Shown in pieces: positions 1-9,763 of a DNA stretch of 34,902 bases (positions within the stretch are counted from its first letter, which is position 1; each line of letters starts with the position of its first letter). The notes beneath the pieces are model-generated. The model ran no database searches and was not told where the DNA came from. It saw only the letters and a list, made by a program, of their open reading frames with translations. Origin of the DNA: Chara braunii. Lineage: Eukaryota; Streptophyta; Charophyceae; Charales; Characeae. A program made the position numbers and the translations under genes. Location: positions 2,781,041 to 2,815,942 of the forward strand of contig BFEA01000126.1 of assembly GCA_003427395.1 (NCBI GenBank), in the 5' to 3' direction.

Positions 1-128
1 ATACACACGCATTCCATCGATACGATGACGAACCTTGATTAGCCATCTTGATAATATCACAGAGGATGAGTGTTCTTCGCCTCTCTCACGTTTTCCGGCT
101 CTCTCAATCACACATGCACGCACGGCTG

Positions 129-322
129 CCAGTCTCACACACAGTCGCGGACTTCCGGTCTCAGCATCACTCGCCAATCTCCCCGCCCACGTACAGTATC
201 TGTACGGGACATGCGTGCACCACTCCCAGTCTCACACACACTCCACGACTTCCGCTCTCAACATCACTTCCCCATCTCCCCGACGACTTCGAGTACGCAT
301 GGTCCCGTTTTCCTCCCCCTCC
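129..322. repeat. diverged tandem repeat, period about 97 bp
   Basis: Two copies begin with CCAGTCTCACACACA at 129 and 226. Each continues with a similar block of ACTTCCG, CTCA and CATCAC words and a run of CCCATCTCCCC type. The copies are clearly related but imperfect. Long open frames across 35-931 come from this GC-rich repetitive composition and I do not consider them genes. Confidence 0.6.
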
Positions 323-372
323 ATGCTCCACGCCTGCCACGTCCGCTTCCCCCGCGACGACACAAAGAAGCT

Positions 373-447
373 CTCACTGCCAGACGACGCATGCTCCCTC
401 ACTGCCAGACGACGCATGCTCCCTCACTGCCAGACGACGCATGCATG
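373..447. repeat. 25-bp minisatellite, three copies
   Basis: The unit CTCACTGCCAGACGACGCATG plus four bases (CTCC) starts at 373, 398 and 423. The first two copies are identical and the third diverges after GCATGC. It lies within the same GC-rich repeat block as the longer 97-bp and 144-bp repeats. Confidence 0.9.
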
Positions 448-606
448 TTGCCTGCATGCCATCGATCACAATGCTCCCGCTGCCCACGTCCCGTCACACG
501 ACGCGTCGCCGCACAGCCCCCGACAGGCGCCGCGGCCCGCATGCACCCGCCCTTGCCCTGTGTCCCCGTGCACCCCCCGTCCCCACGCGCCCCCGGACCA
601 CCCGCC

Positions 607-894
607 GACCGGCTCCTCCAAATCGGTGCGCCGCTCGGGTAAAGACGGGACCCGGCGCACACCGCGGCGCGAAACCCATCCGGCACTCTCGCGTGGGCGG
701 CTCTCTCACATCCGGGACCCTCCCACCAGCTGCGGTCTCTCACGTGGGCCGACCGGCTCCTCCAAACCGGTGCGCCGCTCGGGTAAAGACGGGACCAGGC
801 GCACACCGCAGCACGAAACCCATCCGGCACTCTCGCGTGGGCGGGTCTCTCACATCCGGGACCCTCCCACCAGCTGCGGTGTCTCGCGTGGGCC
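607..894. repeat. 144-bp tandem duplication
   Basis: Two adjacent copies, 607-750 and 751-894, both start GACCGGCTCCTCCAAA and end in a CGTGGGCC word. They differ at only a handful of positions. Because 144 is divisible by three, any open frame is preserved through the duplication, which explains the long spurious ORFs on both strands here. Confidence 0.95.
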
Positions 895-949
895 CATCAC
901 GCGAGACCCGCCTTTTGCTTTAAGGTATTAGAGATAGAGAAGAATAAAA

Positions 950-2740
950 GGATATACAACAGGGTGGCAGACGGGGGAAAAAAAAAAAAAAAAGGTAACA
1001 CACAGACCACAAAAAGAAGGGGTCAGTGGGATGAGGGGTAGGGGGAGGGAGGGAGGGAGGAAGGGGGGAGGATGAGGAATTTACCGTCTTCACCTGAATA
1101 GAATGAGACCGGTCATTACAGCCGTATTTTCTGGTGCAACTTTCAGTCCAGACTCCAGATTCAGCGATAACGACCGGGCGTTCTATTCGGGCAAAGACGG
1201 TAGGTATTTGGGAGGGGCCCACATTGACTTACCCTGGACAGCTTGCTCCGTTTCTACTGCTACAACAGCGCTAATTGCGGGAAGCCTCTGTGCTGGCGCA
1301 CGACAACTAGAGCTGTTTCTTGCCAAGCGTACGCCTCGAAAAAAATCAGACGACAATGCCTTACAACAGCTTCCAGATTTGAGCATTGCAACCTGCAGAC
1401 AAAGACGAACCCAAGCCCCTCTGCAGTTAGTTAAGTTTTATTTTATTTTTTCCTAATAATAATGGCATAAGTAAGTTTTATTGTATTTCCTAATAACAGC
1501 ACAGCAGTTGGGAAAAAAGTACAAAAAACAGAAAGAAAAAAAAAAACACAGAGAAACTGATTAGTCCAGCAGAGAACATGCCTACCGTTGACATGAAACT
1601 TCAGCTAAATAATCGAGGCGACATTCTAGATGGACAGTCTACGGGACGAGCAGGGTCATAATCCTGAATAACTTGCGAAACCGCTCCGCTAATTTAATAC
1701 TTTTACCCATCCAAGTGGTCTGTGTAGAGTCTGCAGACTCTCAAATCGGTTGATCTTTGGACAAAATCAGGAATTGGCAAATACTAATTCGTTAAATCAC
1801 GTCGCCTAATAACAAGATCAAGCGTCCAAACTGTTAAATCTTTCGTGTCCAAATGCTCGTCATTTCTGCTAACCTCTATCTGCTCCTTGTATCGGTTTGG
1901 ATAATGGGCTAAATAGGAAATTCGAGAAGACCGATTTGGTTTGATGGCTGACCAATTGAAATTTCGTTTGTCCAAATCGGTTCGCAGCTATTCAAAATTA
2001 CCTGTGGTCAAAGGAGTAGTATCTTTTTTTTCCCAGAAATACGAGTACTTTTTAGTACTTTTTACTGAGTCTTTTTTTTTGGGTTTTACCTTTTACTTGT
2101 GCCTTCTTTGATGTTGATAGGCAGCAGCACAGGATGGGTGACCTTTGACTGGGTGCTTTCACTGCTTTCCTTTTCGGACTGGACTAGATTTGGATTTGGA
2201 TTGGGGCTGAAACTCCATCCTTAGGAGAAAGACAACTTGTGCGGTCAGTAATTGGAGTCCACAGATTTCCCATTTTTCTTACTTAACCCATGCCATTTTC
2301 TGCACGTTGGCAGGCAAAGGCAAAGGCTCGCACGTTGAGGAAAGGACACAGTCAAGAAAATTCTGCACGTTGAAACCAAAAAAAAAANAAAAAAAAAAAA
2401 AAAGGAGTGGCATCCCCCGAGAAANAAANAANAANAAAAAAAAAAAAAAAAAAACTTTCTCAGCGCTCAAGCGCTCTTATATTCTTGTTTTCTTAGGTTT
2501 TCCTCCTCTCAAATTAACCTTTCACTACCGACCTACCACCACTCCCAGGGCTGTCTAGAAGGGACCCTACAAGCATAGCTACCTCTCACAGTGAAGGGAA
2601 GATTGCACTTTGCCCTTTGCCCTAGTGGTCAGGGTGCAGAGGGGGGGGGAGGAGGGGGCGGGCGGGGACTAACACAAAGACTGAGCATTTTGGCCGCAGC
2701 TGCGCCTTCCTTTTCTTCTTGCCCCATGCCGATTGAGTAA
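950..2740. other. no recognisable gene; A/T- and G-rich non-coding DNA
   Basis: Apart from a foldback element at 1082-1202, I see homopolymer runs (poly-A at about 978-993, A-rich runs with N at 2379-2453), a G-rich stretch near 1020-1075, and a short imperfect duplication of a TAAGTTTTATT...CCTAATAA word at about 1431 and 1472. The 117-codon frame at 1103-1456 overlaps the foldback element and has no recognisable motif. TTCTGCACGTTG occurs twice near 2297 and 2361. Confidence 0.6.
1082..1202. mobile_element. 121-bp foldback (MITE-like) element
   Basis: The ends are inverted copies: TACCGTCTTCACCTGAATAG at 1082-1101 and its counterpart CTATTCGGGCAAAGACGGTA at 1183-1202. About 19 of 22 positions pair (1082-1103 with 1181-1202). 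Pairing resumes further in, where ACCGGTCATTA near 1109 matches the complement of TAACGACCGGG near 1169. The outermost TA on each side could be a TA target duplication, as for Tc1/mariner-type elements, but this is inference. No coding capacity is visible. Confidence 0.6.
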
Positions 2741-2834
2741 CACCAGTGTCTTCTCGCATGATAACTCAGCAAGTCAGAAAATTCCTAAAAAAAAAAGAAA
2801 AAGAAAGTTCTGATGTGCAAGAACCTTCTTTGCG

Positions 2835-3056
2835 GCCTAGTTGCACCGCGAAGATTGTGAATGCATCTAGACAGACTGCTGTCCAGATGCATTCAAAATG
2901 TTGGTGGATGGTAAGCGGTGCAGCTAGGCCCTTAGCCAATCGTATCAGTATATTGTCTGCCAAGATTTTGAATGCATCCAGACAGATAACTTGTCCAGAT
3001 GCATTCAAAATTTTGGCGGATGGAGAGTGCCGCAGCTAGGCCCTTAGCCAATCACA
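2835..3056. mobile_element. tandem pair of foldback (hairpin) elements, period 111-112 bp
   Basis: The first copy, 2835-2929, starts GCCTAGTTGCACCGC and ends GCGGTGCAGCTAGGC, an inverted repeat. Its centre is a second palindrome, GAATGCATCTAGACAG facing CTGTCCAGATGCATTC around a 4-base loop. The second copy repeats the central hairpin at about 2963-3015, with arms of about 23 bp and two mismatches, and the right arm at 3033-3056. The right flank (CTTAGCCAATC, then a CATATTAT or TATATTGT word) is repeated too. RNA from either strand would form long hairpins. Confidence 0.8.
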
Positions 3057-3059
3057 TCG

Positions 3060-4140
3060 GCATATTATACCAACACGCACACGCACATGCAAAAGGTTTT
3101 TGCGAGGATTCGGGACCTCGGCAGGCCTAAGGGCCCCCTGTTGCATCTGTGCCCGCCCTAAGTGAAGGCGGGCCTAACAAATCACGAGAGGCCCTCAGCT
3201 GTCAATTTCGTATTTGGGGTCCAGGCAGTTGTGACGCGCCAGTTGGTTGAAGGGAAACACAGGCCGAGCAACAAAGATATTCCACGGCCTTCTGGGCTTT
3301 TCCATGACTGCAGGCCCTGGGCGAAAATCGCAGCCCCATACACTGACAGTTGGGAGGTCCAACCGAATGAGGCCCAGTAGCTGCACCAGAGGCGCAGCAT
3401 CCTGGGGCCTACCGGAAGCTTCCGGGCCCAGGCCCAGGGCAGCCAGGCTGCGAAGGCAGGCCAGCTCTTTCCATATAGGAAAGAGCTCGCTGCCTGGTCC
3501 CTCATTCAGCACTTGCATGCTGGCGGCAGCGCTGCTGGAGAGGACGCTTGTGGGCTGCTGCTGGCGCTGAGAGGCAAGGTGCTAGCGCGTGCGGTCGTGC
3601 AGGGAGCAGGGTGCTGCTGAGGGCAGCGCCATAGCCCAGCCTCCATAGCTGGATGGGCTTGGACTACAGTGAGGCACAGGGGTGGTCTTCGGGTGTATAG
3701 AGGGAAGACGTGGGAGTAAGTCAGGGAAGAGAGAGAGAAGGATGATGATGATGATGTGAAGGCACATACCTGGTATTGGCGATGGTCTACATTGGGCGAC
3801 ATCTTCAACTACTACGTGGGCTGCTGACGTCAACAGTTGCATTGTCAATTAGTAGGCAGACTGTAGCTGTGTAGGAAGTAGGCTGGGTGCCAAGCGCCAA
3901 GTAGGGAGATAGGGCCTGGATACTCATGTTGGTGGTGGCGAGAGCAAGCTCTCATTGACATTGGTTTCCAGTGTTACGATTCTTCATTGGTGTTATATTG
4001 GTGCATTTCTGCTTTCTGGACACTGTGATACTATCTGGCCTTCAATGTGATTGTGCATTCTGGACATTGTCATCTCGCTATTGCTCATTTTGCTTGCATT
4101 TTATTCAAACTTAAAAAAAGAAAAAGACTGGGTGGGGACA
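3060..4140. other. no recognisable gene
   Basis: Several overlapping open frames of about 100 codons at 3182-3570 occur on both strands, as expected of GC-rich non-coding DNA, and none shows a known motif. Small palindromes are present: GCCCGCC/GGCGGGC at 3150-3172 and AGCTCTTTCC/GGAAAGAGCT at about 3461-3485. A short GATGAT run lies at 3739-3754. The rest is unremarkable. Confidence 0.55.
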
Positions 4141-4555
4141 AATGGTCAACAAAATAAATTAAACTAGAGAAAAAAAGAAAAAAAAAACTGAAAGCCTCAG
4201 ATGGAGAACAGAACCTTGAGGTGATGGCGCAATGTTGCAGGTGCCTGTGAGGAGGGAGCCCTTGTCCCCCTCACAGCAGGCTGCAGGGAAGACGATGATG
4301 CGCATTGCCCTGCCCTAACTGCCCATGACGAACATTTTGAAGCTAGAGAGGCTGCCATCGTGAGCTTCCCTCTGTTCGGTGACCGACGTCAAACCGGCGC
4401 TGAAGAAGATGGGACCTCTTTATTCTTCCTCCCTCTCCTGCAGTGGCCAAAAACACAAAAAAACAAAACAAAACATGTCAAACCGGTTAAAACAATTTCG
4501 AACCAAAAACAAACACCAAAGAGGAGCGAATGTCTCGCACAGACATGTGCGTCTG

Positions 4556-4571
4556 CACACACACACACGCA

Positions 4572-4640
<69 letters not shown>
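4556..4640. repeat. (CA)n microsatellite
   Basis: An almost pure CA dinucleotide run of about 85 bp, with a few interruptions (CGC, TAC) at its left edge. The His/Thr and Cys/Val repeat ORFs on the two strands are translations of this run and are not genes. Confidence 0.98.
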
Positions 4641-5490
4641 TTTCACAAAGAGCAGTTTCTCAGAGTTACAGGCATTCTTGTCGGGGGTTTGGACAGGCAG
4701 TCTGCTAGGATTGCAGGGCTGGGGTGAATAAAACCCCACCTGATGAGTCCGCGAAAGTTTGACGAAACAGTTTGGCACGGTCATACTTTTCTTCTGGAGT
4801 TGTGTACAGCGAACACGAGGGGAAATATACACACACGAGCACACATACACACAGGAGATTTCCTCCATTCCCGCCTTCTGCGACCTTGACGCTCCCCGCC
4901 CCTCGCCCTATTCCTCCTCCCCCCTGCCGGGAAGATCGTTCGTAATAGGTGTTAGGAGGGGGAAGAGGGGAGAAAATAGGCGGGGGGGAACAACAGGGTT
5001 AGGAGGCAGGTAGAGGGACAAAGAGGAGGAGGGGGGGATAAGGCATTACAGTAGAGAGAAAAGGGGTGAAGGTGTGGGGAAAAGGGTTTGTAATAGGTCT
5101 CAGAAGGGAGGAGAGGGGAAAAGAGGGTGGGTGAAACGAGCGGATGTTGGGAGGAGGTGGGAGGGGTGAAAATGTGGGCGGGACAGAGCTTCGAAATCAC
5201 AAAAGGAGTGGGAAGGGGGAAGAGGATCCCCCTTCTTTCACTAACTCCCTGTCTCCCAACCCTGTCGCAATGTTTTTTTTTTTTTTTTTTTTGACTGTCG
5301 CAATGTTGTTCCCCTCCTTCCTCTGGTAATTCGTAAGCTTTCTACGGCCCTCCTTTACGCCGCTCCCCATCCTCCTACCCATATTATGACACTATCCCCA
5401 CGTTCTTTCCTCCTTTCTCCCTTTCTGCTTTGGTGTCCACAATTCCCCCACACCCCCATTCCCGCCCCTATCCTCACGCAGACAGAAGGA
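4640..5490. other. no gene; strand-asymmetric purine-rich DNA
   Basis: From about 4930 to 5230 the plus strand is strongly G/A-rich (GGGAGG, GGGGAAAAG words). It switches to pyrimidine-rich DNA from 5230 to 5480. GTAATAGGTNTNAGNAGGG recurs near 4941 and 5090. A T-run sits at 5273-5292. Nothing resembles a coding exon. Confidence 0.55.
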
Positions 5491-5531
5491 AGGGGGCACG
5501 CTAATCTTGAATTCCCGTGCGCAAAGCATTT
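5491..5531 (-). pseudogene. truncated second U6-like copy
   Basis: On the minus strand this stretch contains AAATGCTTTGC, the same 11 bases that lie just upstream of the full U6-like sequence at 5679-5689. It is followed shortly by AAGATTAGCGTGCCCCCT, matching the U6 centre AAGATTAGCGTGGCCCCT with one change. The material between the two blocks is shortened from about 45 to 12 bases. It looks like an internally deleted tandem duplicate of the neighbour, or a local rearrangement. Confidence 0.6.
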
Positions 5532-5576
5532 TTCTTCCTTTTTCTTTTCCTTTTTCCCTTTTTTTCCCCAAGTTTT

Positions 5577-5676
5577 GAACATTTCTTGATTTATGCGTGT
5601 CATCCTTGAATGCGCAGGGGCCACGCTAATCTTCTTTCTCTGCATCTTTCCAATCTCAACCGAGGTCCCGAGGGAC
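5577..5676 (-). ncRNA. U6: U6 spliceosomal snRNA-like gene, probably a pseudogene
   Basis: Read on the minus strand from 5676, the sequence begins GTCCCTCGGGAC, a self-complementary 5' stem-loop as in plant U6. It then carries GATTGGAAAGATGCAGAGA, AGATTAGCGTGGCCCCTGCG, AAGGATGACACGCATAAATC and AAGAAATG in the canonical U6 order. U6 pairs with U4 and U2 and forms the spliceosome active site. Compared with the usual plant U6 there are two 4-base insertions: one just after the ACAGAGA box (here GCAGAGA), and one in the loop region of the internal stem-loop (GCGCATTCAAGG for GCGCAAGG). The AGC triad (ATTAGC) is intact. No run of four or more T follows the 3' end, so an ordinary RNA polymerase III terminator is missing. 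The family assignment is secure. Whether it is functional is doubtful. Confidence 0.82.
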
Positions 5677-5689
5677 TGCAAAGCATTTC

Positions 5690-6165
5690 TCTCTCTTACA
5701 AAAAAAACATAATGATGGGACGTTCCCAAAAAAACAACTAGCAAAAAAAAAAAGAAAAACAAAAAAAAGAAAAAAAAACTAGCCTAGAGACTGCGGTGAA
5801 AAAAAAAAAGAAAAAGAAACGGCAAACATCGCACAAACTGCTCACAGAGACTCCAACGGACTTGTATACAAAAACAGACTCAAAAGGTAGTCAAAAATGG
5901 GCTCAACTGACTCAGAACAGAATTGCACAGACTAAGACACACTGACAGACTGAAAATGGAGAGATACAGAGAGAGAGAGAGAGGAGCAGCAGAAAGAGAA
6001 GGAGAAAAGGTAAAAAGAACAAAAGGAGGATAGGAAGAAGAAGAAGAGCACAATCTCGAGATTCTTTGTCGCGCTCATGTGTGCGGCTCGATGTACTATG
6101 AGGAAGCCACAACTCTTACCAACCGCACTCCGTGTTGTTTGCAAAAATAATATGTTTGCCCAATC
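5690..6165. other. no gene; A-tracts and GA-rich DNA
   Basis: A-runs interrupted by single bases fill 5700-5830. A GAGAGA stretch with GAAGAAG and AGGAGA words follows at about 5960-6050. The sequence then leads into the CT run ahead of the exon at 6197. Confidence 0.6.
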
Positions 6166-6196
6166 ATGTCTCTCTCTCTCTCTCTCTCTCTCTTAG

Positions 6197-6483
6197 GTCT
6201 ATCCGTCACTTCAGGAGCGTGGGCTCGATCAAAACCAAAGAAGCTCACGATCATCGGAACATTTCACAGAATCGTCGCAAATACGTATTCACATGAAGAC
6301 ATAACAGCGGTTTTAAAGGTGCAAGTTACGGAGCTCAAACTACTGGAATTCCCATGGCAGGTTATCCGAACGACCATTCTGCCGTATATCAAGAATTGCA
6401 AGGACAAGGATGTACGGGATATATTCATCGAATTCCTGGAAAATGAGGACAAATATGAAACAAACAGAAAGAGAAAGGGGTGA
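6197..6483 (+). CDS. probable terminal exon of an unrecognised protein
   Basis: A CT-rich run at 6169-6193 followed by TTAG makes a strong 3' splice site at 6196. The frame then stays open for 95 codons to TGA at 6481-6483. The product begins LSVTSGAWARSKPKK and ends NRKRKG. It contains hydrophobic, helix-prone segments (TAVLKVQVTELKLLEFPW, VRDIFIEFLENEDKYE) and basic residues at both ends, the last perhaps a nuclear localisation signal. I do not recognise the family. A 3' UTR with TGTA words and AATAAA follows directly, which supports a real last exon. Upstream exons are not identifiable in the repeats to the left. A small frame starting at ATG 6166 would translate the CT run and is less likely. 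Confidence 0.5.
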
Positions 6484-6526
6484 TGTAGATTATTGTAAAT
6501 TATTTATTGTAAATTACTGCATTTGG

Positions 6527-6532
6527 AATAAA
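6527..6532 (+). promoter_or_regulatory. AATAAA polyadenylation signal
   Basis: AATAAA occurs 44 bases after the stop codon of the exon ending at 6483. TGTAGA and two TGTAAAT words stand 10-40 bases upstream, the usual order of far-upstream and near-upstream elements in plant 3' UTRs. Confidence 0.55.
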
Positions 6533-6589
6533 GGTTCCGCATAAAATCAGCAGATAAATACGTACCTGAAAATACGACGGAGCCAAAAC

Positions 6590-6890
6590 AAAAAACAAAA
6601 ACAAAAACAAATAAAACGAAAAACAAAACAAAAACAAGCAAACGTTTAGCACATAACTCCTTGTAAAGTAAAATAAAATAAAAAATAAAATAAAATAAAA
6701 TAAAATAAAGTAAAAATAAAAGTAAAATAATAAAATAAAATTAAAAGAAAAGAAATAAAAGAAAAGAAAAGAAAAGAAAAAAGAATAAAATAAAATAAAA
6801 TAAAATGAGAATAGAACAGCGCAGTCAAGTCAGTAACAAAAGAAAAGAAAAGAAAAGAAACGGAAATAAGAAAAATCTTCCCGATTGAAA
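6590..6890 (+). repeat. A-rich simple repeats (AAAAC, AAAAT, AAAAG)
   Basis: Three consecutive pentamer-like simple repeats: AAAAC to about 6640, AAAAT at about 6668-6740 and 6783-6806, and AAAAG at about 6745-6782 and 6839-6860. There is no coding potential. Confidence 0.9.
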
Positions 6891-6899
6891 AGACTAGGA

Positions 6900-7640
6900 C
6901 ATATAATAACCAAGGATGAACACACGAGAAACTTGATAGACGGAGGAAGGATTTTTGTCACTACCTCCAGAAATAGGGATAAGTACGTAGATGAATCTGC
7001 GGATGGTATTCAGCGGAGAGCATTGTAAAGTACGAAGGAATGTTTTTTGAAAAATACGGGAAGGAATTATATCTAGATATATAATACTACGAGGAGGTTC
7101 ATTGAAATTACGGAGGAGGTATATTTTTGAGAAGTGCGATGGGAATTATATCTAGACAGAAAAGACTACGGGAGTTATCGTTGGACACAGGGATTACGCA
7201 GGCAAGATTGGAGGAGGGACTGTGGACAAAATATGATAGAAATTAAAACCTGATAGAAAGGACGACGAGATTTATCGTCGGAAAGGAGTAGTCGGATGAA
7301 ATTATAAAATACGGAGGAAGGACTTTTTGGAAAATATGTTAGGAATTATATCCAGATTGAATGGACTACGGGAGTATCATCGGAGGCAAGAAGGATTCGA
7401 GAGAAATTGTAAAATACGGGGAAGGGACGTTGGTGAAAATTACGAGGACGGTTATATCCGGATAAGGAAGAAAGTGCGGACGTATCAGAGAGGATTTGGG
7501 ACCAGAAGCAGATACGGAAGGAGAGAGAATAGTAAGAGGAGGAGGACAATTGGGAGATCAACATCTAGCGGCGTAAAGTGTGACGGCGAAATTCTGCGAC
7601 TATCGACGTGATAAAGAAAGAGTATACTACGGGAAAGAGG
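6900..7640. repeat. strongly diverged tandem repeat, about 80-200 bp spacing
   Basis: Recurring words are AATTATATCTAGA (7065, 7147; AATTATATCCAGATT at 7343; GGTTATATCCGGATA at 7448), TATCGTYGGA (about 7186, 7275; TATCATCGGA near 7375) and AAATACGGRGAAGGA-like words (about 7307, 7412). They keep the same order, so the segment is an old, eroded tandem array. The 94-codon frame at 7327-7611 runs through it and shows no known motif. Confidence 0.6.
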
Positions 7641-7815
7641 ATAGACAGGTGGGGAAGGACTGGAGACGTACGGTATAAATACCTGGATAATGGCTGGGAT
7701 GATTACCTGAGCAGAGAGGCAGAAGGGTGATCGCGACTTCTTGTTGTCGCATGCCATGGGCAGGACGTGTATTCTGTGAGAGTAAAGCCTCGCACGTATT
7801 GTCCAAATCGCAAGT

Positions 7816-7817
<2 letters not shown>

Positions 7818-7889
<72 letters not shown>

Positions 7890-7904
7890 ACACACACACA
7901 CAAC
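7818..7904. repeat. (CT)n(CA)n compound microsatellite
   Basis: About 47 bp of CT followed by about 40 bp of CA with one GA interruption. Open frames translating it as Ser-Leu and His-Thr repeats are spurious. Confidence 0.97.
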
Positions 7905-7914
7905 AGATTTTTTC

Positions 7915-8130
7915 TGCAACGGGTGCTGCAGTCGGTTCTGGAGATGCTGCTTCAACGAATGGTGCAGCAGCAGTGCCTGCAGCACTGCCTGCAGGTACTT
8001 CTGCAAGCACTGCAGCAAGCACTACTGTAACCGTTGCTGCAACACCTGCACTGATAGCTGCTGCAGAAGTGCCTGCAGCAACCACCGCTGCAGCAGTGCA
8101 GCAGTGCCGGCAGGCAGCACTGGTGCCCCC
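7915..8130. repeat. CTGCAG/GCAGTG-rich low-complexity segment
   Basis: The segment is dominated by the words CTGCAG, TGCTGC, GCAGCA and CACTGC at irregular 9-18 base spacing. Since CTGCAG is its own reverse complement, several frames on both strands stay open: Ala/Thr/Ser-rich in one plus frame, Gln/Leu-rich in another, Ala/Val-rich on the minus strand. It is sandwiched between two CT microsatellites. An ORF from 7727 to 8242 crosses all of this, including an N, and I do not accept it as a gene. Confidence 0.7.
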
Positions 8131-8134
8131 CATC

Positions 8135-8137
<3 letters not shown>

Positions 8138-8185
<48 letters not shown>

Positions 8186-8186
8186 N

Positions 8187-8219
<33 letters not shown>

Positions 8220-9023
8220 CAATCAACCAACGCGATGATTGATTAATTGCTTGAATTTTTTTGTTCCAAAAGGGCGGCCAGGCAGACGACGAACGCGCGG
8301 GTGCTTTTTTGGGGGGGGGAGGGGAGGGAGGGTTGGGGGGATGGCGAGACACTCTCTCACTCACTCTCCCTCCCTTCCTCTCTCTCTCCCTCCCTCCTCT
8401 CTCTCACCCAATCAATCAATCAATCATAGATAGATTGATTGATTTTGCTTTTTTTGGGGGGGGGAAATTGCATGTGTACCCCACTTAAAGATGGGAATAC
8501 CCGCTATACACAGTCCCAGCGCGAACTTTGCATAGTACCCAGCTTTTCCCCTGTGCGAAATTGTAGGTGTACCCAATCCCACAGGCCCTGGATTCAGAGC
8601 ACGAAATTATGCTCATGCCCACCAAGTAGACTGTTGTGGCCCAACAGCTGCATCCGGTAGCAGGGTAGATGAACAATTTGGTCTCCTCTCCTCCTCAGGT
8701 CCCGGGTATGCCCTGGGTATGTCCATAATTTGTACATTCCTGGTTATAACCACAATTTTGGGGTACCAACTTGGGTCCACCTCGGTCCTGGGCATGAAAA
8801 CACTTTCCATCAGTCGTTTTCTGGGTATAGACGCAAGTTGACCCCTGGACTGGGTACCCCCGGTATTCCCATCTTTAAGTGGGGCACAGATGCAATTTCC
8901 CTTTTTTTTTTCAAAAAGACGGCCAGGCAGTAGGCGAAGGCGCAGGTGGGGAGGGAGGGGGAGGCTGGGGGGGGACTGGGGGACGGGAGGAAGGCGGAAG
9001 GAGGGATGGGGGGGAGAACCAAA

Positions 9024-9092
<69 letters not shown>

Positions 9093-9459
9093 TATCCCTC
9101 TCCCACCCAATTAATCAAAAAATCAATCAGTCAATCAATCAATCAATGTGATTGATTGATTGATTGATTAATTGGATGATTTGTATTTTTATTTTCAAAA
9201 GCCTGGTAGGCAGTAGACTAACGCGCGGGTATGGGGGGGGGATAGGGGCGGAAGGGTTGGGCGGCATGCCAAGACGCTCTCTCTCTTTCTCTCCCCCTCC
9301 CCCTCTCTTTTCCGCCCATTCTCCCTCCTTTTCTCGTTCTTCCACTCGTTTTTCCTCGTTCGTTTTCACTCCTACCTTCGTTCGGCGCAGCGCGCTCTCT
9401 TACTTTACCTATCCCATTCGCCATCTCTTTATCTTCGCTCCTACTACCCTCCCCCAGAT

Positions 9460-9545
<86 letters not shown>

Positions 9546-9560
9546 CCTCCTATCTCTCAC

Positions 9561-9609
<49 letters not shown>

Positions 9610-9763
9610 GATATTGATTGATTGATTGCTCCCTCCCTCCTTTCTCTCGCTCGGTCTTCCTATCTCTCTCCCACCTATCCCTCTCCCTCCCTCCCGATCT
9701 CTCACCCAGTAAAATTGATTGATTGATTGTTTGAATTTTTTTTCATTTTTTTTAAGGCGGCCA

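Noticed and set aside
35-931. Long overlapping ORFs of nearly 300 codons in two plus frames, and others on the minus strand
   Set aside because: They run through GC-rich tandem repeats whose 144-bp unit keeps every frame open. The products are Pro/Arg/Ser/His low complexity, with no motif.
7727-8242. 171-codon ORF with Ser-Leu and His-Thr repeats
   Set aside because: It translates two microsatellites, a CTGCAG repeat, an N and a poly-A run. No single transcript is implied.
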